DNA of 64,000 nt from JAMHWD01 sp035911135 (lineage in GTDB: Bacteria; Pseudomonadota; Alphaproteobacteria; Micavibrionales; Micavibrionaceae): positions 124,001 to 188,000 of the forward strand of contig JAMHWD010000045.1 in assembly GCA_035911135.1 (NCBI GenBank). Direction: 5' to 3'. The notes beneath the pieces are model-generated. The model ran no database searches, was not told the DNA's origin, and worked only from the letters and a program-made list of their open reading frames with translations. Each line of letters opens with the position of its first letter. The first letter of the stretch is position 1. Position numbers and translations under genes: made by a program. Shown piece by piece: positions 52,515 through 60,898 of this stretch.

Positions 52515-52985
52515 TTACTCAGCCGGTGTTTCTTCAGCTGATGCTTCCGCAGGTGCTTCAGCAGCAGGCTCTTCAGCAGGAGCAGCAGCGGCGGCGGCAG
52601 CAGCGGCTTTTGCTTCTTCTTCGGCAGCAGCAGCAGCTTCAATAGCGGCCTTGCGCTTTTCTTCCTTCTCCGCAATACGCAGCTTTGTCTTTTCAGACGG
52701 CTGGGCCTTGTTCGGACGGTTTGTCTGCTTGGGCATTTCGATCAGCCCGGCCTTGCCGAGGAAGATCGCAACGCGCTCGGAAGGCTGCGCGCCCTGGGCA
52801 AGCCAGTGCTTCACGCGGTCTTCAGCGAAGCGAACGCGGTCCGCATCGTTGGCGAGCAGGGGATCATATGTTCCCAGTTTCTCGAGGTAGCGGCCATCGC
52901 GCGGCATGCGCTTGTCGGCTACGACGATTTTGTAGAACGGACGCCCTTTGCGGCCAGTTCTGGACATTCTGATTGCTAGTGCCAT
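52515..52985 (-). CDS. rpsP: 30S ribosomal protein S16 with Ala/Glu-rich tail
   Basis: The first 80 residues are normal S16 (IRMSRTGRKGRPFYKIVVAD, LGTYDPLL, DRVKHWLAQGAQPSERV). The remaining 75 residues are a low-complexity Ala/Glu/Pro tail (for example EEEAKAAAAAAAAAP), longer than in most bacteria but seen in alphaproteobacteria. The tail resembles that of L19 in the same cluster. Confidence 0.95.
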   Translation of the reverse strand: MALAIRMSRTGRKGRPFYKIVVADKRMPRDGRYLEKLGTYDPLLANDADRVRFAEDRVKHWLAQGAQPSERVAIFLGKAGLIEMPKQTNRPNKAQPSEKTKLRIAEKEEKRKAAIEAAAAAEEEAKAAAAAAAAAPAEEPAAEAPAEASAEETPAE

Positions 52986-53011
52986 GTTTTAGTACTCCTT
53001 TGGTTGTTCAA

Positions 53012-53266
53012 TCAGTTGAAAGTTGCGTTAAATTCATTTTCAAAAAGCTGGGAATAGCCGGTCGTTACAGTAATCGTGCTGACGCTGTCATTCTCTTCCA
53101 TCCACCAGACGGCATCTTCATTTTCGTGTTGGATGCCGAAATCACGAATAAAATTGTATACTTCATCCTTTTCGAGGCCGGATTTGACGTTGAAAATCGT
53201 TCTGAAATTTCCCGACAAATCCTGGTATAGATCATTGGAAATATTGCGTTCTAAAGCTTTGCTCAT
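53012..53266 (-). CDS. Small acidic protein of unknown function between ffh and rpsP (84 aa)
   Basis: No family recognised. An 84-residue, acidic, soluble protein with aromatic residues (VWWMEENDS, YSQLFENEFN). Its ATG shares one base with the ffh stop (TAATG), so it is translationally coupled to ffh. It is 26 bases before rpsP. Unlike the Ala-rich neighbours it has mixed composition and looks folded. Confidence 0.75.
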   Translation of the reverse strand: MSKALERNISNDLYQDLSGNFRTIFNVKSGLEKDEVYNFIRDFGIQHENEDAVWWMEENDSVSTITVTTGYSQLFENEFNATFN

Positions 53267-54882
53267 TACTTCTTCCCCTTCCTGTTTTTCTTGCTGCCGC
53301 CGCGCATCGGAAGACCGCCCATTCCCGGCATGCCGCCCATACCGCCTAAGCCGCCGAGACCGGGCATCCCGCCCATGCCGCCAAAAGGATTGCCGCCGCC
53401 GCCCGCAAATGGATTGGGCCCCAGAGCCGATGATCCGCCGGCTTCTTTCATCATCGATTCCATATCAGCGCCCAGCGCATCGGGATCCATGGACCCGGCC
53501 ATCATCTCCAGCTCATCCATCTTGCCGCCCATCAGGCCGCGCATTTGTTTCATCATGCCGCCCATGCCCATCTTCTTGATCTTTTTCATCATGGTGGCCA
53601 TTTGCAGTTGCTGCTTGGCGAGCTTGTTGATGTCCTGAACACTTGTGCCGGAACCAGCGGCAATGCGTTTCTTGCGGGAGGCGTTGAGCAAATTCGGGTT
53701 TTCGCGTTCCTGTTTTGTCATAGACAAGATGATGGCTTCCTGCTTTTTCATGAAGCCATCGTCAATCCCGGCTTCTTCAAGCATGCCGGACATCTTCCCA
53801 AGGCCGGGGAGCATTTTCATCATCGCGCCCATGCCGCCCATCTTGGACATCTGGCGCATCTGGGTCAGGAGATCATTGTAATCAAATTCGCCTTTTTTGA
53901 GTTTCTCGGCGATGCGAAGCGCATCTTCCTGATTGACTGTCTCGGCGGCTTTTTCCACGAGGCTGACAATATCGCCCATGCCCAGAATGCGGCCTGCGAT
54001 ACGCTCGGCATAGAAGGGCTCGATTTCGCTCCATTTCTCGCCGGTCCCGACCAATTTGACAGGCTTGCGCGTCACGGCCTTCATCGACATGGCCGCGCCG
54101 CCTCTGGCATCGCCATCCATACGGGTCAGGACAATGCCGGTCAGTTTCAGGCGGTCATTAAAAATCTGGGCCGTATTCACCGCATCCTGCCCAGTCATGG
54201 CATCAGCCACAAGGAGGGTTTCAACAGGGTTGGCAGCCTTTTTGATGGCTTCGACCTCGGCCATCAGGGCCTCATCAATCGACAGGCGTCCGGCTGTATC
54301 CAGCATCACGACATCAAAGCCTTCCTTGCGGCCCATTTCAAGGGCGCGCAGGGTAATATCAACGGGCTTCTGGCCTTCGATAATGGGCAGTGTGGTAATG
54401 CCGGTCTGAACGCCGAGCTGCTTGAGCTGTTCTTGCGCGGCGGGACGGTAAACGTCCAGCGAGGCCATCAGGACTTTTTTCTTGTGGCGGTCCGTCAGGA
54501 GCTTGGCGATTTTTGCCGTGGATGTGGTTTTACCCGAACCCTGCAAACCAACCATCAGATAGGCGCAAGGCGGCGTGCCAAAGGTAAGCTCCTGCGCCTT
54601 TTTATCGGCCTCAGATGCCCCGCCCAGCATATCCACCAGCGCGTCATGAACGATCTTGACGACCTGCTGGCCGGGATTGACGCCGCGAATGACGTTCTGG
54701 CCAACGGCCTTGTCCTTGATTGTGGCAACGAAATCCTTGACGACCGGAAGGGCAACATCGGCTTCCAGCAAGGCAATGCGGATCTCGCGAGAAACGGCCA
54801 TGACATCGTTTTCTGTGAGGCTGCCGCGCCCCATCAGCTTTCCGAATACATTGCCCAGTTTATCGCTCAGCGATTCAAACAT
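53266..54882 (-). CDS. ffh: Signal recognition particle protein Ffh
   Basis: The SRP GTPase that binds 4.5S RNA and signal sequences and delivers ribosomes to FtsY. 538 residues: N domain (1-85), G domain with VGLQGSGKTTSTAKIA (near 105), DTAGRLSIDEAL and LTRMDGDARGG, then a Met-rich M domain (about 300-440). The C-terminus (about 480-538) is unusually Gly/Met/Pro-rich (GGMGGMPGLGGLGGMGGMPG). First gene of the cluster. Confidence 0.96.
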   Translation of the reverse strand: MFESLSDKLGNVFGKLMGRGSLTENDVMAVSREIRIALLEADVALPVVKDFVATIKDKAVGQNVIRGVNPGQQVVKIVHDALVDMLGGASEADKKAQELTFGTPPCAYLMVGLQGSGKTTSTAKIAKLLTDRHKKKVLMASLDVYRPAAQEQLKQLGVQTGITTLPIIEGQKPVDITLRALEMGRKEGFDVVMLDTAGRLSIDEALMAEVEAIKKAANPVETLLVADAMTGQDAVNTAQIFNDRLKLTGIVLTRMDGDARGGAAMSMKAVTRKPVKLVGTGEKWSEIEPFYAERIAGRILGMGDIVSLVEKAAETVNQEDALRIAEKLKKGEFDYNDLLTQMRQMSKMGGMGAMMKMLPGLGKMSGMLEEAGIDDGFMKKQEAIILSMTKQERENPNLLNASRKKRIAAGSGTSVQDINKLAKQQLQMATMMKKIKKMGMGGMMKQMRGLMGGKMDELEMMAGSMDPDALGADMESMMKEAGGSSALGPNPFAGGGGNPFGGMGGMPGLGGLGGMGGMPGMGGLPMRGGSKKNRKGKK

Positions 54883-54983
54883 TTAAAAATCCAAAAAACT
54901 TTCGCCGCGCTGAGCGTAAATTCGCCGGGCGCGGGGTACCGTTAGGCACTGAACATCATCTCAATGTCAGTGAAATCGGGGGC

Positions 54984-55012
54984 AACTTATGCCAAGATCG
55001 GGGGGATGTCAA
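54984..55012 (-). promoter_or_regulatory. Putative promoter of the ffh cluster
   Basis: On the minus strand TTGACA (55007-55012, perfect -35) and TAAGTT (54984-54989, 3 of 6) are 17 bases apart, about 100 bases before the ffh start. Confidence 0.45.
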
Positions 55013-55043
55013 GGATTTCAGGCGCTTGAAATAGAAGGGCGCG

Positions 55044-55250
55044 CTATTCAGGGGCGCAAAGCGTGCCTGAGGGGCCTTGTGTGCAAATGATAATGTTGGA
55101 TTGCGCGCTGACTGTGTCAGCGAAATAATCGCTGGCGACAAACAGGCTGATAATGGCCAGAATAATGAAGCCGAGCAAAAGCCCGCCCTTAATGGCTTGC
55201 AGATTTTCCTCTTTGGCGCCGTAATTCCGAACTGTTCTTAAAGGCTTCAT
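55044..55250 (-). CDS. Small single-pass membrane protein (68 aa)
   Basis: A 68-residue protein: basic N-terminus (MKPLRTVRNYGAKEEN), one membrane helix (about 22-42, GGLLLGFIILAIISLFVASD) and a short outside tail with two Cys (IIICTQGPSGTLCAPE) that may pair. AAGGTGA lies six bases before ATG 55250. No family recognised. It is upstream of ffh on the same strand, but the probable ffh promoter lies between them. Confidence 0.7.
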   Translation of the reverse strand: MKPLRTVRNYGAKEENLQAIKGGLLLGFIILAIISLFVASDYFADTVSAQSNIIICTQGPSGTLCAPE

Positions 55251-55368
55251 AAATCACCTTTTTGTTATATGTTAATTATAGCATGAATTTGATGAAGGAT
55301 TGCAAGAAAACTAAATCTAAAGTATTGATAAAATTCAATATTGCAGCGGCGAAAGGGTTGTTAAGCCT

Positions 55369-56178
55369 ATGAAATTCCTGAAAATGCATGGTCTGGGCAA
55401 TGATTTTGTCATTATTGACGGACGCAGCGAGTCCGAGCTGCTGTTGATGCCGGGGCTGATCCGTTCTGTTTGCGACCGTAGGTTGGGCGTAGGCTGCGAC
55501 CAGCTTATTGTGATGGAGGCTGCGGTGCCTAAGGATGCGGATGTCTTCATGCGGATTTATAACCCGGATGGATCGGAATCGGGGGCTTGCGGTAATGCCA
55601 CGCGCTGTGTGGCGGATATTGTGATGCAGGAGAGCGGGACGCATGAATGCACCGTGGAGACACGGGCTGGGCTTTTGGCCTGCTGGCACGCCGGCGAAGG
55701 GCTGGTGAGGGTGGATATGGGCCCGCCGCGCCTTTTATGGAACGAAATTCCGCTGGCCCGCGAATGCGATACGCTTTCACTGCCGCTGGATGGAGAGCCG
55801 GTTACCGTCAGCATGGGGAATCCGCATTGCGTCTTTTTTCTGGATCAGGATGTTGAATCTTTTTCTGTCTCAGAAATTGGCGCGCGCATTGAAAACGATC
55901 CGTTGTTCCCGCAGCGCACGAATGTTGAGTTTTGCAATGTGCTCGACCGCAACACTATTCGTATGCGCGTTTGGGAGCGCGGCGCGGGCGAGACGCAGGC
56001 TTGCGGGTCCGGAGCCTGCGCGGCGCTGGTGGCGGCTGTGCGGCGCGGCCTGAGCGACCGTAAGGCCACCATCCGGCTGAATGGCGGAGATCTTGAAATT
56101 GAATGGAAAGAAGAAACCGGCCATGTGCTGATGAGCGGGCCGGTTTCCTATGTCTTTAATGGTGATCTGATTCTTTAG
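55369..56178 (+). CDS. dapF: Diaminopimelate epimerase
   Basis: Converts LL- to meso-diaminopimelate for lysine and peptidoglycan. 269 residues with both catalytic Cys: SGACGNATRC near 75 and QACGSGACAALVAA near 210. It also has KMHGLGNDFVIIDG at the start. It is followed, after a gene on the other strand, by mtaB and ftsY, the usual alphaproteobacterial order. Its stop codon overlaps that of the convergent 226-aa gene. Confidence 0.96.
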   Translation: MKFLKMHGLGNDFVIIDGRSESELLLMPGLIRSVCDRRLGVGCDQLIVMEAAVPKDADVFMRIYNPDGSESGACGNATRCVADIVMQESGTHECTVETRAGLLACWHAGEGLVRVDMGPPRLLWNEIPLARECDTLSLPLDGEPVTVSMGNPHCVFFLDQDVESFSVSEIGARIENDPLFPQRTNVEFCNVLDRNTIRMRVWERGAGETQACGSGACAALVAAVRRGLSDRKATIRLNGGDLEIEWKEETGHVLMSGPVSYVFNGDLIL

Positions 56179-56855
56179 GCTGCCAGGGGCTGGGGGCCTT
56201 CATCCTTGAGCGGACGGCCAAAGCCGATAGTGCCTTTTTCACGGGTAAGGCCTTCGTCGCGGCAGTTTCTCAAGAATGCCGCATGATCTTGTTCCGGCAG
56301 GTTCTCGAATACCCATGTAAAGAGGTAATTGGCAAAATCACCCATGTTATCGGTGGGCTGCGTTACCCCTTGGCTTCGGCCGCGGCGAAGCTGGGGCGTT
56401 CCATCTTCCTGCGGCACAAGCTGGGAATCAAAGCGCATCTTTACCAGTGATCGCATGATGTGGCTGTTGTCGGTATCGACCTTAAAGCTGAAATCCAGCA
56501 ATTTGCTCTCCACCACCATCATTTCCGGCAGATTTGTCAGCGGAGCAGGCTTTTCAGCCGGGGCTGTTCCTTCTGCGGCTAGTGCGGGTTCTTGCGCTTT
56601 GGGTTCAACAGGCTGCATTTTCTGGAACAGCAGCATGAATTCCTTGGGGCTGGCCTGATCTTCGATCTTGTTGACGATGGGAATAATGCTGAAGTCCACC
56701 ACGGGAAGATCGCGTGTGTTATTGGCAGCAGCGCTCAGGCTCTCTACAAAGGTGAGAAGTTCCTGCGAGGCTTGGGCGTTTTCCTGTACGAGGCGGTTAT
56801 AGGCTAGGGTGGAATTGAATACTTCGGGGTCTATGCGGAGCGTCATGTGATTCAT
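56175..56855 (-). CDS. Soluble protein of unknown function between dapF and mtaB (226 aa)
   Basis: No family recognised. No signal peptide. A helical first part (residues 10-85) is followed by a Pro/Ala linker (about 88-107), then a mixed domain (108-200) with LDFSFKVDTDNSHIMRSLVK and YLFTWVFENLPEQDHAAFLR. It is on the minus strand between plus-strand dapF and mtaB, overlapping the dapF stop by four bases, so it looks like an insertion into a conserved block. The 143 bases before it are very AT-rich and should hold its promoter and that of mtaB. Confidence 0.7.
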   Translation of the reverse strand: MNHMTLRIDPEVFNSTLAYNRLVQENAQASQELLTFVESLSAAANNTRDLPVVDFSIIPIVNKIEDQASPKEFMLLFQKMQPVEPKAQEPALAAEGTAPAEKPAPLTNLPEMMVVESKLLDFSFKVDTDNSHIMRSLVKMRFDSQLVPQEDGTPQLRRGRSQGVTQPTDNMGDFANYLFTWVFENLPEQDHAAFLRNCRDEGLTREKGTIGFGRPLKDEGPQPLAA

Positions 56856-56998
56856 CCCTGTTTTAATATTTTGTTGTTGTTTTTATATTAGTATTACAAA
56901 TTTCTTACGAAATTCCTAATTTTTCGTTAATTTTCCTTATGTTAAGGCTTGATCTTCAAGTAACTTGACCTTCTATGTGAAATTCACTACGAAGTGTC

Positions 56999-58261
56999 AT
57001 GTCCTTGAAAGAGCCGGAAATCCTTACCTTTGGCTGCCGTTTGAACACCTATGAGTCCGAGGTGATGCGCGGTCATGCCATCAAGGCGGGGATGGACAAT
57101 GTCATCATCGTTAATACCTGCGCGGTCACCAAAGAAGCCGAACGGCAGGCGCGTCAGGCGATTCGCAAGGCGCGCCGCAACAACCCGGACGCTGAAATTA
57201 TCGTGACCGGATGTTCCGCACAGGTTAACCCACAGTCTTATGCACAAATGCCCGAAGTCACCCGCGTGATGGGCAATGATCTCAAGCTGAAAGAAGAGAG
57301 CTGGGGCATCACGGAGGCATCGGAGCGCGTTCTGGTCAATGACATCATGTCGGTGACGGAAACCGCCTCGCATCTTGTTCCCGGATTTGAAGATAAAACA
57401 CGCGCCTTTATTCAGGTGCAAAATGGCTGCGATCACCGCTGCACGTTTTGTATCATTCCTTATGGCCGTGGTAATTCGCGTTCTGTGCCCATTGGCGCTA
57501 TTGCCGAGCAGGTGAAAATTCTCGTGGGCCAGGGCTATAACGAAATTGTCATGACGGGTGTGGATGTTACATCCTATGGCCCCGATCTTCCCGGTAAGCC
57601 GACATTGGGCCAGATGATCCGGCGCGTGCTGGCGGCGGTTCCGGAATTAAAGCGCTTGCGCTTGTCTTCGCTGGACCCTGTTGAGATAGATGAAGACATG
57701 TGGCGTTTGATCGCCGAAGAACCCCGTTTTATGCCGCATCTGCATCTCTCGCTGCAGGCAGGCGATGATATGATTTTAAAACGCATGAAGCGCCGTCATT
57801 TGCGCCATGATGTCATCAATGTCTGCAAACGCGCCCGTGACCTGCGCCCTGATATGGCCTTTGGCGCGGATATTATCGCCGGGTTTCCGACCGAAACGAC
57901 GGCAATGTTTGAAAACACAATGCGGATTGTGGAGGAATGCGATCTAAGCTTCCTTCATGTCTTCCCGTATTCCGAGCGTGATGGCACGCCCGCTGCCCGT
58001 ATCCCTGATCAGGTTCCTGTGCCTTTGAGAAAAGAGCGCGCCGCAAGGCTTCGTGATCTGGGGGAGAAACAACTGGAGAAATTCCACAAGGCGCAAATCG
58101 GGCGCAGCGTGGAGATGCTGGTTGAGAAAGGTGGCAAGGGCCGGGCCGAGAATTTTGCACTGGCACGAATTGCCGGCGATCATGAATCAGGCGCGCTGGT
58201 GCGGGCGAAGATTACAGATTATGTTTCCGGTGAATTATTCGCCGAGCCGCTTGCGGCATAG
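56999..58261 (+). CDS. mtaB: tRNA t6A37 methylthiotransferase MtaB
   Basis: A radical-SAM enzyme that adds a methylthio group to t6A at tRNA position 37. 420 residues: N-terminal UPF0004 domain with Cys in FGCRLN, NTCAVTKEAE and GCSAQVNP; radical SAM cluster NGCDHRCTFCIIPYGRG near residue 145; C-terminal TRAM-like domain (about 350-410). The FGCRLN form separates MtaB from MiaB and RimO. ftsY starts 26 bases after the stop. Confidence 0.93.
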   Translation: MSLKEPEILTFGCRLNTYESEVMRGHAIKAGMDNVIIVNTCAVTKEAERQARQAIRKARRNNPDAEIIVTGCSAQVNPQSYAQMPEVTRVMGNDLKLKEESWGITEASERVLVNDIMSVTETASHLVPGFEDKTRAFIQVQNGCDHRCTFCIIPYGRGNSRSVPIGAIAEQVKILVGQGYNEIVMTGVDVTSYGPDLPGKPTLGQMIRRVLAAVPELKRLRLSSLDPVEIDEDMWRLIAEEPRFMPHLHLSLQAGDDMILKRMKRRHLRHDVINVCKRARDLRPDMAFGADIIAGFPTETTAMFENTMRIVEECDLSFLHVFPYSERDGTPAARIPDQVPVPLRKERAARLRDLGEKQLEKFHKAQIGRSVEMLVEKGGKGRAENFALARIAGDHESGALVRAKITDYVSGELFAEPLAA

Positions 58262-58287
58262 AGGCGGGCAGGGTAGAAATCTGAACT

Positions 58288-59355
58288 ATGGTATTCTGGC
58301 GCAAGAAAGACGATAAGCCGCAGGACGTAACAGATAATGTTGCGGTAGAGCCCGCACCTGTGGAAACGCCGGTGTCTGCTGAGATTCCAGCCCAGAAACA
58401 GCCTGAAGATTTTACGGGCGATCGCCCCGGCGAGACATGGGTCTCGCGTCTTGGTATGGGGCTGGCGAAATCATCCGGCAAATTCACGCAAGGTCTCACC
58501 GATATCATCACCAAAAGCAAGCTTGATGAGGAGATGCTGGAGGCGCTGGAGGAGCTGCTGATTACGGCCGATCTTGGCCCCAAGACGGCCGCGCGCATTA
58601 TTGCCGATTTCTCCAAGGACCGTTTTGGCAAGGATATCACGCCCGAAGAAATCCGCGCTGCGCTGGCTGCGAGCATTTCAAAAATTTTAGAGCCTGTCGC
58701 CAAGCCTTTGGTGACTGATAAGCCTGCATCCGGCGGGCCGTTTGTTATTCTGGTCTGCGGCGTGAACGGCGCAGGGAAAACAACCACCATCGGCAAGATG
58801 GCCTATGACTGGACGAAGAATGGCGGCAAGAAGGTTATGCTGGCCGCGGGTGATACGTTCCGCGCCGCCGCCATCGAGCAGCTCAGCGTCTGGGCGGGGC
58901 GCGCCGGATGTCCGATTATCAAGAAAGAGATTGGCGCAGATGCCGCTTCGGTGGCTTTTGAATCCTATCGGCAGGCCAAAGATGCAGGCTGTGACATTCT
59001 TATGATTGATACGGCCGGACGCCTGCAGAATAAATCTAACCTGATGGCCGAGCTGGAGAAGATCATCCGTGTTCTCAAGAAACAGGATGAGGCCCTGCCG
59101 CATGCGGTGTTGCTGGTGCTGGATTCCACCACGGGGCAAAATGCGCTCTCGCAGGTTGATGTGTTCAAATCCATGGTGAATGTCACCGGGCTTATCGTGA
59201 CCAAATTGGATGGCACGGCCAAGGGCGGCGTTGTCGTGGCGCTGGCCGATCAGTTTGGCTTGCCGGTTCATGCCATCGGCGTTGGCGAACAGGTCGCGGA
59301 TCTTCAGCCCTTCAAGGCCGAGGATTACGCCAGCGGCCTTGTCGGTCTGATTTGA
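58288..59355 (+). CDS. ftsY: Signal recognition particle receptor FtsY
   Basis: Membrane-associated SRP receptor, 355 residues. A charged, acidic N-terminus (1-60) precedes the NG domain: CGVNGAGKTTTIGKMAYDWT near residue 155, DTFRAAAIEQL, IDTAGRLQNKSNLM and VTKLDGTAKGG. The A domain is shorter than in E. coli, as in other alphaproteobacteria. It is the partner of ffh 4 kb away. An AT-rich inverted repeat at 59390-59428 lies between it and convergent amtB. Confidence 0.95.
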   Translation: MVFWRKKDDKPQDVTDNVAVEPAPVETPVSAEIPAQKQPEDFTGDRPGETWVSRLGMGLAKSSGKFTQGLTDIITKSKLDEEMLEALEELLITADLGPKTAARIIADFSKDRFGKDITPEEIRAALAASISKILEPVAKPLVTDKPASGGPFVILVCGVNGAGKTTTIGKMAYDWTKNGGKKVMLAAGDTFRAAAIEQLSVWAGRAGCPIIKKEIGADAASVAFESYRQAKDAGCDILMIDTAGRLQNKSNLMAELEKIIRVLKKQDEALPHAVLLVLDSTTGQNALSQVDVFKSMVNVTGLIVTKLDGTAKGGVVVALADQFGLPVHAIGVGEQVADLQPFKAEDYASGLVGLI

Positions 59356-59426
59356 GGTTAAGACAGTTAAGTAGTAAATATAGTTGAGTAGTTTTTAGCT
59401 ATCTAACTATTCTTCCTACTAAAAAA

Positions 59427-60740
59427 CTAATTCACTCTCTCGCCGTGCAGGGCCAGGTCAAGGCCTTCGGCTTCGATGCGCGGGTTTACGCGCAGGCCAA
59501 TTGTGAATTTGATCGCAATCAGGATCGCAAATGTTGCCACGGCCGAGTACAGGCCAACCACCAGAACCGAGAGAATCTGCGCGTTGAGCTGTGTATCGCC
59601 GCCGAACAGCAATCCTGCCGCAGGGCCGATTTCAGGATTGGCGAACACGCCGGTCAGCAGGCATCCTACGATACCGCCCACGCCGTGCAGGCCGAAAACA
59701 TCCAGCGCATCATCATATTTGAAGGCGTGCTTCATGTAGCTGACCGCCAGATAGCAGACAGCGCCCGATACAATACCAATCGCCAGCGAGCAGGGGAAAT
59801 CAACAAAGCCCGCCGCAGGCGTAATGGCCACAAGACCGGCCACGAGACCCGAAAGCGCGCCTTGAACGCTGGCTTTTTTCTTGTCCAGCAATTCAATGAT
59901 CATCCAGGAAACGATCGCCGCGCCTGTCGCTGAATTGGTCACCAGCATGGCATAACCCGCCGATGCTCCCGCCGAAAGGGCAGAGCCTGCGTTAAAGCCG
60001 AACCAGCCCACCCACAAAAGCCCCGCGCCGATAACGCTTAAGACCAGATTATTGGCGGTTGAGGGGTCAGAAGATCCCTTGATGCTGCGGCCCATAACGA
60101 TGGCGGCCACAAGACCGGCCACGCCTGAGTTGATGTGTACGACCGTACCGCCTGCGAAATCAAGCGCCGCGCCTTGGCCAAGGAAGCCAGCGTAACCGTC
60201 GAGGCCAATGCCGCCTAGGAATCCGCCCGGTCCCCAGATCCAGTGCGCGATCGGGGCATAGACAATCAAAACCCAGAGCGGTGTGAACACCAGAAGGGAT
60301 GTGAATTTAATACGGTCCGCCACCGCGCCAACCAGAAGGGCCACGGTGATAATTGCAAAGGTCATCTGGAAGATAACGAAAATGCTTTCCGGTATAGTGC
60401 CGGTCAGGCTGGTTGGGGTGACATTGTTCATGAAAGCTTTATCAAGGCCGCCGAAAAACCCGACGCCTTCGGTAAAGACAAGTGAATAAGCCAGCGCCGG
60501 CCAGATAATGCTGACCACGCCACAAATGGCCACGCTTTGCATCAAAGTGGCCAGTACGTTGTCCTTTTTCACAAGGCCGCCGTAAAACAGCGCAAGGCCG
60601 GGCAGGGTCATCATGAGAACCAGCAGGGAAGATACCAGCATCCAGGCCGTATCGCCGGAGTTTAAGGCCGCGTCCTGTGCGTGAGCCACGCCGGGGGCGA
60701 GCAAGGTAAGGGGGAGTATAATTCCGAGTAAACGCTTCAT
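59427..60740 (-). CDS. amtB: Ammonium transporter
   Basis: An 11-helix ammonium channel of 437 residues with a signal peptide (about 1-21, VAHAQ), as in E. coli AmtB. It has GLALFYGGLVKKDNVLAT, the pore His in GGTVVHINSGVAG and FGLHGVGGIVGCLLTG, and LLWVGWFGFNAGSALSA. AmtB usually follows glnK, the PII protein that blocks it; no glnK is adjacent. It is divergent from the amn gene. Confidence 0.94.
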   Translation of the reverse strand: MKRLLGIILPLTLLAPGVAHAQDAALNSGDTAWMLVSSLLVLMMTLPGLALFYGGLVKKDNVLATLMQSVAICGVVSIIWPALAYSLVFTEGVGFFGGLDKAFMNNVTPTSLTGTIPESIFVIFQMTFAIITVALLVGAVADRIKFTSLLVFTPLWVLIVYAPIAHWIWGPGGFLGGIGLDGYAGFLGQGAALDFAGGTVVHINSGVAGLVAAIVMGRSIKGSSDPSTANNLVLSVIGAGLLWVGWFGFNAGSALSAGASAGYAMLVTNSATGAAIVSWMIIELLDKKKASVQGALSGLVAGLVAITPAAGFVDFPCSLAIGIVSGAVCYLAVSYMKHAFKYDDALDVFGLHGVGGIVGCLLTGVFANPEIGPAAGLLFGGDTQLNAQILSVLVVGLYSAVATFAILIAIKFTIGLRVNPRIEAEGLDLALHGERVN

Positions 60741-60898
60741 GATCGTAAAGCCTGCCTGTTTTCTGAATAAAAGTTTTTTAAACGGATAATATCGCGGTGC
60801 AGCAATGTCAATATGATAATGGATAGTAATAGGGATTGATCCACGGCCCCTGATTGCCCCCCCTTGCGAGGGATCGGATTTTAGAGGATTATAGAAGA

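Noticed and set aside
53545..54945. A 466-codon open frame on the plus strand opposite ffh
   Set aside because: Complement of the conserved G and M domains of Ffh; composition rich in His and Gly as expected from an antisense reading.
59390..59428. AT-rich inverted repeat (AGTTTTTAG with CTAAAAAACT) between ftsY and amtB
   Set aside because: The stem is AT-only and has one mismatch or bulge; too weak to call a terminator, and chance is likely in an AT-rich gap.
60741..60853. TTGACA and TATTAT upstream of amtB on the minus strand
   Set aside because: The spacer is only 14 bases, too short for a normal sigma-70 promoter.
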